Of a DNA stretch of 64,000 nt, positions 35,374 through 43,282 are shown one piece after another (the stretch's first letter is position 1; the number at the start of each line of letters is the position of its first letter). The DNA lies in contig NZ_CP180212.1 of NCBI RefSeq assembly GCF_047553015.1, forward strand, positions 310,001 to 374,000. Direction: 5' to 3'. This DNA comes from Carnobacterium_A sp047553015. Lineage in GTDB: Bacteria; Bacillota; Bacilli; Lactobacillales; Carnobacteriaceae. The notes under the pieces are model-generated. The model was given only the letters and a program-made list of their open reading frames with translations, was not told the origin of the DNA and ran no database searches. The position numbers were made by a program, and so were the translations under genes.

Positions 35374-36561
35374 ATGGTAAAAAAAGTTGTAACAGATTTA
35401 GATTTAAAAGATAAAAAAGTGTTGGTCCGTGCTGATTTTAATGTACCAATGAAAGATGGCGAAATTACGAACGACAATCGTATCCAAGCAGCTTTACCAA
35501 CCATTCAATACGTTATTGAACAAGGTGGAAAAGTGATTCTTTTCTCTCATCTAGGTAAAGTGAAAACAGAAGATGACAAAGCAGATAAAACATTGCGTCC
35601 GATTGCAGAGCGTTTAAGCGAATTATTAGGCAAAGAAGTAACCTTCGTACCTGAAACTCGTGGCAAAGAACTAGAAGATACTATCGCTTCATTGAAAAAT
35701 GGCGAAGTCTTATTAGTTGAAAACACTCGTTTTGAAGATATTGATGGCAAGAAAGAAAGCAAAAATGATGCTGAACTTGGTAAATATTGGGCTAGTTTAG
35801 GTGATGTATTTGTTAACGACGCATTTGGTACAGCTCACAGAGCACACGCTTCAAACGTTGGAATTGCTTCTAATCTTGAATCAGCAGCTGGATTCTTAAT
35901 GGACAAAGAAATCAAATTTATCGGTGGAGCAGTAGATGAGCCACAACGTCCTTTTGTTGCAATCTTAGGTGGCGCAAAAGTAAGTGATAAAATTGGTGTA
36001 ATTGAAAACTTATTAGATAAAGCAGATAAAGTTCTAATCGGTGGAGGAATGACATATACATTCTACGCTGCTAAAGGAATCGAAATCGGTACATCTCTAG
36101 TTGAAGAAGATAAAATTGAATTAGCTAAAACCTTACTTGAAAAAGGTGGAGATAAGTTAATTTTACCAATCGACACAAAAACAACTCATGAATTTAGTAA
36201 TGATGGTGTTATTGAAGTCCATGAAGGTGTTATTCCAAGTGATCAAATGGGACTAGATATCGGACCAAAAACAATTGAATTATTCACTAAAGAATTACAA
36301 GGTGCTAAAACAGTTGTATGGAACGGACCAATGGGCGTATTTGAAATGACGAACTTTGCTAACGGTACAATTGGTGTTTGTGAAGCTATTGCTAACTTAA
36401 CAGAAGCAACAACAATCATTGGTGGCGGAGATTCTGCAGCAGCAGCTATGGAACTTGGTTTTGCTGATCAATTCACTCATATTTCTACTGGTGGCGGAGC
36501 TTCTCTTGAGTACCTTGAGGGCAAAGAATTACCAGGAGTATCATCAATCTCTAATAAATAA
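35374..36561 (+). CDS. pgk: Phosphoglycerate kinase
   Basis: 395 aa. N-terminal RADFNVPMKDGEI substrate motif, LGGAKVSDKI, and the ATP-side motifs NGPMGVFE and GGGDSAAA. GAGGAGG precedes the ATG. ATP-yielding step after Gap; 37 bases before tpiA. Confidence 0.98.
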   Translation: MVKKVVTDLDLKDKKVLVRADFNVPMKDGEITNDNRIQAALPTIQYVIEQGGKVILFSHLGKVKTEDDKADKTLRPIAERLSELLGKEVTFVPETRGKELEDTIASLKNGEVLLVENTRFEDIDGKKESKNDAELGKYWASLGDVFVNDAFGTAHRAHASNVGIASNLESAAGFLMDKEIKFIGGAVDEPQRPFVAILGGAKVSDKIGVIENLLDKADKVLIGGGMTYTFYAAKGIEIGTSLVEEDKIELAKTLLEKGGDKLILPIDTKTTHEFSNDGVIEVHEGVIPSDQMGLDIGPKTIELFTKELQGAKTVVWNGPMGVFEMTNFANGTIGVCEAIANLTEATTIIGGGDSAAAAMELGFADQFTHISTGGGASLEYLEGKELPGVSSISNK

Positions 36562-36597
36562 GATAATTTTTAGCAAGATGAAAGGAAGTTATTTTTT

Positions 36598-37353
36598 ATG
36601 CGTAAACCAATTATTGCAGGCAACTGGAAATTAAATAAAACAGCTTCAGAAGCTTTAGCGTTTGTTGAAGCAGTTAAGTCAGCTATTCCTTCAGCAGAAA
36701 AAGTAGACTCCGTTATTGGAGCACCAACTTTATTTTTACATGAACTATCAAATGCTGCTAAAGGCACAGAATTAAGAATTGCAGCTCAAAATGCTTATTT
36801 CGAAAATTCAGGTGCATTCACTGGCGAAACAAGTCCAGCAGCATTGAATGACATCGGAGTAGATTACGTAATCATCGGACACTCAGAACGTCGTGAGTAT
36901 TTCCATGAAACAAATGAGGACATCAATAAAAAAGCTCATGCTATTTTTAACAATGGTATGACACCCATTATTTGTTGTGGCGAAACGTTAGAACAACGTG
37001 AAGCTGGACAAACAAATGAATGGGTAAGCGAGCAAATCGTAGCAGCCATCGCTGGTTTAACAAATGAGCAAGTAGCTAAATCTGTTCTTGCTTATGAGCC
37101 TATCTGGGCAATTGGAACTGGCAAATCATCTACATCTAAAGATGCAAATGATACGTGTGCTGTTATTCGCGAAACAATTGCTAAAGAAGTTTCGAAAGAA
37201 GCAGCTGAAGCAGTACGTATCCAATACGGTGGCAGTGTAAAACCTGAAAATATCGCTGAGTACATGGCTCAATCAGATATTGATGGAGCACTTGTCGGTG
37301 GAGCTAGTTTAGAACCAGATTCTTTCTTAGCACTATTGGGGGCAATTAAATAA
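36598..37353 (+). CDS. tpiA: Triosephosphate isomerase
   Basis: 251 aa. Lys11 (GNWKLN), His95 (IGHSERRE) and catalytic Glu167 (AYEPIWAIGTG) are present; phosphate loop YGGSVKPEN. Its stop overlaps the gpmI start by one base (TAATG), so the two are translationally linked. Confidence 0.98.
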   Translation: MRKPIIAGNWKLNKTASEALAFVEAVKSAIPSAEKVDSVIGAPTLFLHELSNAAKGTELRIAAQNAYFENSGAFTGETSPAALNDIGVDYVIIGHSERREYFHETNEDINKKAHAIFNNGMTPIICCGETLEQREAGQTNEWVSEQIVAAIAGLTNEQVAKSVLAYEPIWAIGTGKSSTSKDANDTCAVIRETIAKEVSKEAAEAVRIQYGGSVKPENIAEYMAQSDIDGALVGGASLEPDSFLALLGAIK

Positions 37354-38885
37354 TGAAAAAATCACCAGTAGCCATCATTATTCTTGATGGACTTGGATGG
37401 CGTAATGAAGTCATGGGTAATGCAGTAGCACAAGCTAAAAAACCTAATTTTGATCGCTACATGGATAGTTATCCTCACAGTCAATTAAAAGCTTCTGGTC
37501 TAGACGTCGGTCTTCCAGCAGGCCAAATGGGGAATTCAGAAGTTGGACATACCAATATTGGTGCTGGACGCATTGTTTATCAGAGCTTAACTCGTATTGA
37601 TAAGGCAATCGAAGATGGCGATTTCCAAGTAAATCCAGTTTTAAGTGGAGCGATGAATCATACGATTGATAACCAATCTGATTTACATTTATTTGGATTA
37701 TTGTCTGACGGTGGTGTGCATAGTCACATTAATCACTTGATTTCTTTAATTAAAACAGCAAAAGAAAAAGGTGTACGCAATATTTACGTTCACGCTTTTC
37801 TTGATGGACGCGATGTAGCGCCCAATTCAGGAATTGGTTACGTGGAGCAATTAGAAAAAGCCATGCAAGAAATTGGAGCAGGTGAAATTGCAACTGTTTC
37901 TGGACGTTTTTATGCAATGGATAGAGATAAGCGTTGGGAACGTGTTGAAAAAGCTTACAACGCTATCGCTCATAGTGAAGGTGTAAAAGCCAACAGCGCA
38001 ATGGAGGCTGTAGAAGCGAGTTATGCATCAGAGAAATTTGATGAATTTGTTCTTCCAACAGTTATTGAAAAAGATGGCAAGCCTGTCGCAACTGTAAAAA
38101 GTAACGATGCTATTATCTTTTTCAACTTCCGACCAGATCGTGCTATTCAATTATCTAATGCTTTCACCGATGACGAGTGGGAACACTTTGATCGTGGCGT
38201 AAGAGCTAAAAACGTCAAATTTGTTACGATGACTTTATACAACCCAAGCATTAAAGCTGAAGTTGCATTTGCACCAATTCCAATGACCAATGTCATCGGA
38301 GAAGTTCTTTCTAACAAAGGTTTGAAGCAATTGCGTATCGCTGAAACAGAAAAGTATCCACATGTTACCTTCTTTATGAATGGTGGACGCAATGAAGAAT
38401 TCCCAGGAGAAAATCGTATCTTGATTCCTTCTCCTAAAGTAGAAACGTATGACTTGAAACCTGAAATGAGTGCTTATGAAGTGACAGATGCATTGGTGGC
38501 TGATATTGAAGCAGACCAGTCTGATGCGATTATCTTAAACTTCGCTAATCCAGATATGGTTGGCCACTCAGGTATGCTAGAACCAACGATTAAAGCAATT
38601 GAAGCAGTGGATGAAAATCTAGGACGGATTGTTGATGCGATTGTTGCTAAAGGTGGCTATGCGATTATTTTTGCAGATCATGGCAATGCAGACACAATGC
38701 TTACTCCAGAAGGAAACCCGCATACTGCTCATACAACTGTACCTGTACCTGTAATTGTAACCAAAAAAGGTGTAACATTACGTGAGGGCGGACGTTTAGC
38801 AGATATTGCTCCAACGATGTTAGACTTATTAAATATTGAAAAACCAGTAGAAATGACTGGAGAAAGTTTAATAATTAACCCATAA
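37353..38885 (+). CDS. gpmI: 2,3-bisphosphoglycerate-independent phosphoglycerate mutase
   Basis: 510 aa, Mn-dependent alkaline-phosphatase-fold enzyme. Phosphoserine Ser62 (GQMGNSEVGH), metal motif LDGLGWR at the N terminus and FADHGNAD near the C terminus. The manganese dependence of this family gives a possible link to the Mn transporter at 46435 (inference). Last gene of the cggR operon. Confidence 0.97.
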   Translation: MKKSPVAIIILDGLGWRNEVMGNAVAQAKKPNFDRYMDSYPHSQLKASGLDVGLPAGQMGNSEVGHTNIGAGRIVYQSLTRIDKAIEDGDFQVNPVLSGAMNHTIDNQSDLHLFGLLSDGGVHSHINHLISLIKTAKEKGVRNIYVHAFLDGRDVAPNSGIGYVEQLEKAMQEIGAGEIATVSGRFYAMDRDKRWERVEKAYNAIAHSEGVKANSAMEAVEASYASEKFDEFVLPTVIEKDGKPVATVKSNDAIIFFNFRPDRAIQLSNAFTDDEWEHFDRGVRAKNVKFVTMTLYNPSIKAEVAFAPIPMTNVIGEVLSNKGLKQLRIAETEKYPHVTFFMNGGRNEEFPGENRILIPSPKVETYDLKPEMSAYEVTDALVADIEADQSDAIILNFANPDMVGHSGMLEPTIKAIEAVDENLGRIVDAIVAKGGYAIIFADHGNADTMLTPEGNPHTAHTTVPVPVIVTKKGVTLREGGRLADIAPTMLDLLNIEKPVEMTGESLIINP

Positions 38886-38941
38886 TTTGTTCGTTTTGGT
38901 GTAAAATAGAAAGTGATGAAACCTATTCTATTGTTTTACCT

Positions 38942-38961
38942 GTTGACTTGCGCAAGTTAAC
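38942..38961 (+). promoter_or_regulatory. Palindrome in the gpmI-eno gap
   Basis: A 20-base near-perfect palindrome centred on ACTTGCGCAAGT (one mismatched pair, outside this core). It is not followed by a T run, so it looks more like a protein-binding site than a terminator. Apart from this and the eno promoter, the 299-base gap shows nothing else. Confidence 0.45.
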
Positions 38962-39095
38962 GTAAAAAAATGATTCACGGTAGATTTTATATGAGTAAAA
39001 TCAATAAAGAGTCTGCAGCTCTGTTGAGGATAACGTATAAAATTGAATCAGATAATTTATGAAAAACAATAAATAGGCAGAATCGATTAAAATGA

Positions 39096-39124
39096 TTGCA
39101 TCTTAGCTAAGACACAATTAGAAT
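39096..39124 (+). promoter_or_regulatory. eno promoter with a palindrome in the spacer
   Basis: -35 TTGCAT (39096-39101), 17-bp spacer, -10 TAGAAT (39119-39124). The perfect palindrome TCTTAGCTAAGA (39101-39112) sits between the two elements, where a bound repressor would block polymerase. Confidence 0.6.
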
Positions 39125-39184
39125 AAAGCCATGGATATGATGTCCTAGGCCAAAAATAGTGAAACTCAAAGGAGAGTAATATAT

Positions 39185-40480
39185 ATGCCATTTATTACAG
39201 ATATTTTAGCTCGCGAAGTACTAGATTCACGAGGAAACCCAACAATCGAAGTAGAAGTTTACACAGAAAGCGGAGCATTTGGCCGTGGAATGGTTCCTTC
39301 AGGCGCATCAACTGGTGAGCATGAAGCAATCGAATTACGTGACGGAGACAAAGATCGTTACCTTGGCAAAGGCGTTACTAAAGCTGTTGATAATGTAAAT
39401 AAAATTATCTCAGAAGCTATCTTAGGATTTGACGTACGCGATCAAATGGCAATCGATAAAACAATGATTGAATTAGATGGCACACCAAACAAAGAAAAAT
39501 TAGGAGCAAATGCTATTTTAGGTGTTTCTATTGCTGTTGCACGTGCAGCTGCTGATTTCTTAGACCTTCCTTTATACCAATATTTAGGTGGATTCAATGC
39601 TAAAACATTGCCAACACCAATGATGAACATCATTAATGGTGGATCACATGCTAACAACAGTATCGACTTCCAAGAGTTCATGATTATGCCTGTTGGAGCG
39701 CCAACATTTAAAGAAGCTCTACGTATGGGAGCAGAAGTTTTCCATGCATTAGCTGGTATCTTAAAAGAAAAAGGTTTAGCAACTTCTGTTGGTGACGAGG
39801 GTGGATTTGCTCCTAACTTGAAATCAAACGAAGAAGGCTTTGAAGTTATTATCGAAGCAATCAAAAAAGCTGGCTACAAACCTGGTGAAGACGTTGTTCT
39901 TGCTATGGATGCTGCTTCTTCTGAATTCTACAACAAAGACAAAGGTGTTTATGACTTAGCAGATTCAGGCGAAGGCGAAAAAACAGCTGACGAAATGATT
40001 AAAATTTATGAAGACTTAGTTGCTAAATACCCAATCATCTCTATTGAAGATGGCTTAGATGAAAATGACTGGGAAGGTACTAAGAAATTAACAGATGTTT
40101 TAGGCGATAAAGTTCAAATCGTTGGAGATGATATCTTTGTTACAAACCCTGAAAAATTAGCTAAAGCAATTGAGATGGGCGTTTCAAACTCAATCCTTAT
40201 CAAAGTTAACCAAATCGGTACATTAACTGAAACATTTGATGCTATTGAAATGGCTAAAAAAGCTGGTTATACAGCAGTAGTTTCTCACCGTTCTGGTGAA
40301 ACAGAAGATTCAACAATTGCTGATATCGCTGTTGCAACAAATGCTGGTCAAATTAAAACTGGATCACTTTCACGTACAGACCGTATTGCAAAATACAACC
40401 AATTGTTACGTATTGAAGATCAACTAGGCGACCTTGCTGTTTATGGTGGACTAAAAGCTTTCTACAACTTAAAAAAATAA
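39185..40480 (+). CDS. eno: Enolase
   Basis: 431 aa. GASTGEHEAIELRDGD near the N terminus; metal ligands in AMDAASSEFY, SIEDGLDENDW and VGDDIFVTN; catalytic Lys in ILIKVNQIGT and the loop SHRSGETEDS. AAAGGAG precedes the ATG. Own promoter region (299 bases after gpmI), so it can be expressed apart from the cggR operon. Confidence 0.98.
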   Translation: MPFITDILAREVLDSRGNPTIEVEVYTESGAFGRGMVPSGASTGEHEAIELRDGDKDRYLGKGVTKAVDNVNKIISEAILGFDVRDQMAIDKTMIELDGTPNKEKLGANAILGVSIAVARAAADFLDLPLYQYLGGFNAKTLPTPMMNIINGGSHANNSIDFQEFMIMPVGAPTFKEALRMGAEVFHALAGILKEKGLATSVGDEGGFAPNLKSNEEGFEVIIEAIKKAGYKPGEDVVLAMDAASSEFYNKDKGVYDLADSGEGEKTADEMIKIYEDLVAKYPIISIEDGLDENDWEGTKKLTDVLGDKVQIVGDDIFVTNPEKLAKAIEMGVSNSILIKVNQIGTLTETFDAIEMAKKAGYTAVVSHRSGETEDSTIADIAVATNAGQIKTGSLSRTDRIAKYNQLLRIEDQLGDLAVYGGLKAFYNLKK

Positions 40481-40489
40481 GCGATTTAA

Positions 40490-40524
40490 GTAAATAGGAG
40501 TTAACCCATTTAACGCCTATTTAC
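40490..40524 (+). other. Long hairpin after eno
   Basis: GTAAATAGG-A-GTTAA (40490-40504) pairs with TTAAC-G-CCTATTTAC (40510-40524), a single A-G mismatch, small loop. No T run follows; the true terminator comes 22 bases later. It may protect the eno mRNA 3' end. Confidence 0.55.
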
Positions 40525-40545
40525 AAACTAAAAAGCAAAAAATTG

Positions 40546-40590
40546 AAACCTTTGTTGGTCGGACCCATTCCGAACAACGAAGGTTTTTTT
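40546..40590 (+). terminator. Terminator of eno
   Basis: AACCTTTGTTG and CGGA (40547-40563) pair with TCCG and CAACGAAGGTT (40569-40585), then T7. Confidence 0.9.
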
Positions 40591-40593
40591 ATT
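40547..40593 (+). repeat. Left copy of the duplicated eno terminator
   Basis: The last 34 bases (40560-40593) match 42083-42116 with one C/T difference; the preceding 13 bases match with two substitutions and one indel. Only two genes lie between the copies. Confidence 0.85.
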
Positions 40594-40644
40594 ATGTATT
40601 TAGCCCACTGATTGTATGATATACTAACTTTATTAGGAGTAAAT

Positions 40645-41169
40645 GTGAAAGGTAGTGAGAACGTGGATTCAAATTATATCTTTTTAAAAGAAGCATTTCC
40701 TGACTTATTTAAAAGTATTAGAGAAATGGAGATACACCCAAATAACTATTCCTTACAAACTAGAGAGGCAATAAGCCTGTTAGAAAAAATGCTTAAGCAA
40801 TTTATTTTTAAGATAGAAGCATTCGAAAAAGAAAATTACAATAAATTGTATTGCGCTATCAATGAAATTCCTAAGAGAATGGAGCTAGATTCGTCTATTG
40901 TAGATACGATGCATCGTTTAAGAAGAAAAGGAAACAAAGCTAAACATGAAGACCACATGATTACTAAGTTAGAATTAGAAGATACATTATCTGATTTTTT
41001 TGAATTTACAAAGTGGTGGTATGCTCAAAAGACTGGTATCAAAATACAAGCTCCTTATGTTAAAGAAGATGGACTAACGGATTACCTTAAACTAAAAGCT
41101 GTTTCGATTGAGGACTGTGAATTTAATTATACGGATATAGCAGAATGTGATTCATTTTTTAGAACATAA
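40645..41169 (+). CDS. DUF4145-like protein, first gene of the terminator-bounded cassette
   Basis: 174 aa from GTG 40645 (AGGAG at 40635-40639); TTG 40612 is a longer in-frame choice. Mostly helical, with the segment LRRKGNKAKHED (92-103), which resembles the RxxGNxAxHE core of DUF4145 domains. These domains occur in restriction, toxin and other defence-type proteins, often as nucleic-acid or nucleotide handling accessories; the exact role here is unknown. No signal peptide or membrane segment. It lies 26 bases before the next gene with a strong RBS between them, so the pair is likely co-expressed. AT content looks higher than in the glycolytic genes. Confidence 0.6.
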   Translation: MKGSENVDSNYIFLKEAFPDLFKSIREMEIHPNNYSLQTREAISLLEKMLKQFIFKIEAFEKENYNKLYCAINEIPKRMELDSSIVDTMHRLRRKGNKAKHEDHMITKLELEDTLSDFFEFTKWWYAQKTGIKIQAPYVKEDGLTDYLKLKAVSIEDCEFNYTDIAECDSFFRT

Positions 41170-41195
41170 TAGACTAAAGGGAGGGGCTTTTAATC

Positions 41196-42053
41196 ATGTT
41201 AGGAAAAGAAGAGCGAGTGATTTATGAAAAATTACATTACAAAACTGTTGAACAATATGAGATAGTAGTAGAAGAGGTTAATTTAATTGCTCAAGAAATT
41301 TATGAAAATAAACAAAAATTGTATCATACTATTTTAAGGTGTGTTAACTATTACAATTTATTTAGAAACACTCCTGATGAAATTAGTATCACTATTGAAT
41401 CTACAGAATCAAGTTTAAAAGATTTTACATTTGAGCTACAAACGTTAGAAAAAGAGATAAAGAAAATAGATGAAAAGGCAATCAAATCTGCAGCTGCAGT
41501 TACGGGTACGGGAGCAGTTGTTGGAGTATTAGGAGCTAATATTTTAATGGCTTCAGCCACTACTTTTGGTGTTGCTTCTACAGGAACAGCTATCAGTGCA
41601 TTATCTGGAGCAGCAGCAACTAACGCAGCTTTAGCTTGGCTTGGTGGCGGAGCACTAGTAGCTGGCGGTGGTGGAATAGGATTGGGTTCTTTAGTTGTTG
41701 GGCTAACAGGACCAATAGGTTGGGCTGTCGGCGGTGCTGGGGCGTATATGATTGGAAAAGGTACTAAAAAAAAGAATGAAAAAATGACTATAGAAATTAA
41801 AAAAAAGATAGATAATATACTTGAAGAAATTAAGAATTTAAAACGAGTAACTCCGGAAATAATACTGTTCAGAGATGAACTTAGTGAAGCAAGTTCTGAT
41901 ATTAATGAACAGTATGCTTTTTTATCAAAGAAAATCATAACCATTGATTATGACTTACTAGATGAGATTCAAAGAAAAGCATTGAGTAATTTTGTAAATG
42001 CTACTAAACTACAAGCTAAATTATTAAATAAAAGAGTAAAGTTTAGTAAGTGA
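41196..42053 (+). CDS. Glycine-zipper membrane protein, second gene of the cassette
   Basis: 285 aa. Residues 1-97 are a charged helical, probably coiled-coil, region. Residues 98-188 are an Ala/Gly-rich hydrophobic stretch with many GxxxG steps (LAWLGGGALVAGGGGIGLG, then VVGLTGPIGWAVGGAGAYMIG). After a basic KGTKKKNEK stop, a second coiled coil follows (200-285). No signal peptide. The layout suggests a soluble-to-membrane switching or pore-forming protein. No function can be assigned by name. RBS AAAGGGAGGGG. It ends 18 bases before the second terminator copy. Confidence 0.6.
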   Translation: MLGKEERVIYEKLHYKTVEQYEIVVEEVNLIAQEIYENKQKLYHTILRCVNYYNLFRNTPDEISITIESTESSLKDFTFELQTLEKEIKKIDEKAIKSAAAVTGTGAVVGVLGANILMASATTFGVASTGTAISALSGAAATNAALAWLGGGALVAGGGGIGLGSLVVGLTGPIGWAVGGAGAYMIGKGTKKKNEKMTIEIKKKIDNILEEIKNLKRVTPEIILFRDELSEASSDINEQYAFLSKKIITIDYDLLDEIQRKALSNFVNATKLQAKLLNKRVKFSK

Positions 42054-42070
42054 TAGGAACGAACTTAAAA

Positions 42071-42116
42071 AATCTTTATTGGCGGACTCATTCCGAACAA
42101 CGAAGGTTTTTTTATT
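42071..42116 (+). repeat. Right copy of the duplicated eno terminator
   Basis: See 40547-40593. The descending arm and T7 are identical; the ascending arm is slightly decayed (AATCTTTATTG for AACCTTTGTTG), weakening the stem. It still probably terminates the cassette. Confidence 0.85.
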
Positions 42117-42160
42117 CATACACTATTAAAATAGTGTATGAATTTATAATGTGGTATACT
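42114..42160 (+). promoter_or_regulatory. Perfect palindrome and promoter of the LevR-like gene
   Basis: ATTCATACACTAT (42114-42126) and ATAGTGTATGAAT (42131-42143) form perfect 13-base arms around TAAA. An extended -10, TGGTATACT, is at 42152-42160 and its -35 position falls inside the right arm. It could be an operator. Confidence 0.6.
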
Positions 42161-42191
42161 CGTATGGATAATAGAAAAAGGCGGTGAATAG

Positions 42192-43280
42192 ATGAAGCGC
42201 AAAGATTTGATTTATCACTATGTCAAAAAAAATACAGAACAGTTAACTAAAGAAGAAATCGAATTTGGCAATGGCCTAACGACTATTGACATTGCAAAAG
42301 AGTTAGATATTATTCGCAATAATGTCAGTAAGGAATTAAATGAACTCGTTCGTGAAGAAAAAATCATAAAAATTAGTGGTCGACCTGTTAGATATGTAGA
42401 CAAGACTTGTTTAGTCTGGAAACCATTAACTACAAAAGTAAAATCTTATAAAGAACATACGCTAGTTAATGAAAAAAAAGATAAACCGATAAAAACAGAG
42501 AACACTATTTCAGATAAAAACTTATTTGATTATATGATTGGGTCAAATGGTAGTTTAAAAAACCAGATGGAACAAGCAAAAGCAGCAATATTTTATCCGC
42601 CTAAGGGACTAAATAGCCTGATAATAGGGCCTACTGGTTCTGGGAAAACCTTTTTCGCAAATGCGATGTACGAATATTCTCAATCAAAAGACGTGATTGA
42701 TCAAACAAAATCTATGATTATTTTTAACTGTGCTGATTATTCTCAGAACCCACAATTATTGATGTCGCATTTATTCGGGCATGCTAAAGGATCATATACA
42801 GGAGCAACCGAAGACAAAGATGGTTTACTTGTTAAAGCAGATAAAAATATGTTGTTTTTAGATGAAATTCACCGTTTACCACCAGAAGGTCAAGAAATGC
42901 TCTTTTACTTTATGGATAACGGAACCTTCCAGCGAATGGGCGATACCGAAGAGCGTTTAACAGCCAATGTTCGTATTATTTGTGCCACAACAGAAGACCC
43001 TGACTCTGCATTATTAAAAACCTTTGTCCGCCGCATACCAATAACTATTCAACTTCCTTCATTTAATGATCGTCCAGCCAAAGAACGTGTCCAATTAGTA
43101 AAATTACTTTTATCTATTGAAGCTAAAAGAATCAATAAGCGTATTGTAGTAGATGAGAGTGTTGTAAAAGCTTTGTTAGGTAGTGTGACTTACGGAAACG
43201 TTGGTCAATTAAAATCGAATGTTCAATTAGCTTGTGCTAAAGGCTTTTTAAATAGTATGGATAATCACAATGAGTTTTAA
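42192..43280 (+). pseudogene. levR: LevR/ManR-type sigma-54 activator, N-terminal part (frameshifted)
   Basis: 362 aa: N-terminal winged HTH (LTTIDIAKELDIIRNNVSKEL), then a sigma-54 AAA+ domain with Walker A GPTGSGKT (146-153), the sigma-54 contact loop as GSYTGA (200-205, usually GAFTGA) and Walker B LFLDEIH (221-227). It stops at TAA 43278-43280 while the rest of the protein continues in the -1 frame. One extra T in TTTT (43275-43278) would fuse the halves through NEFLIVMDDL into ~946 aa, the normal LevR length. It may still act as a truncated activator without its PTS-sensing domains. Confidence 0.85.
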
Positions 43281-43282
43281 TT

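Noticed and set aside
36419..36634. 71-codon forward frame at the pgk-tpiA junction
   Set aside because: Out-of-frame overlap of the conserved pgk C terminus and tpiA start; no family likeness.
41351..41944. 197-codon reverse-strand frame opposite the glycine-zipper protein
   Set aside because: Low-complexity mirror of Ala/Gly codons, no RBS, no recognisable domain; the forward gene has a strong RBS.
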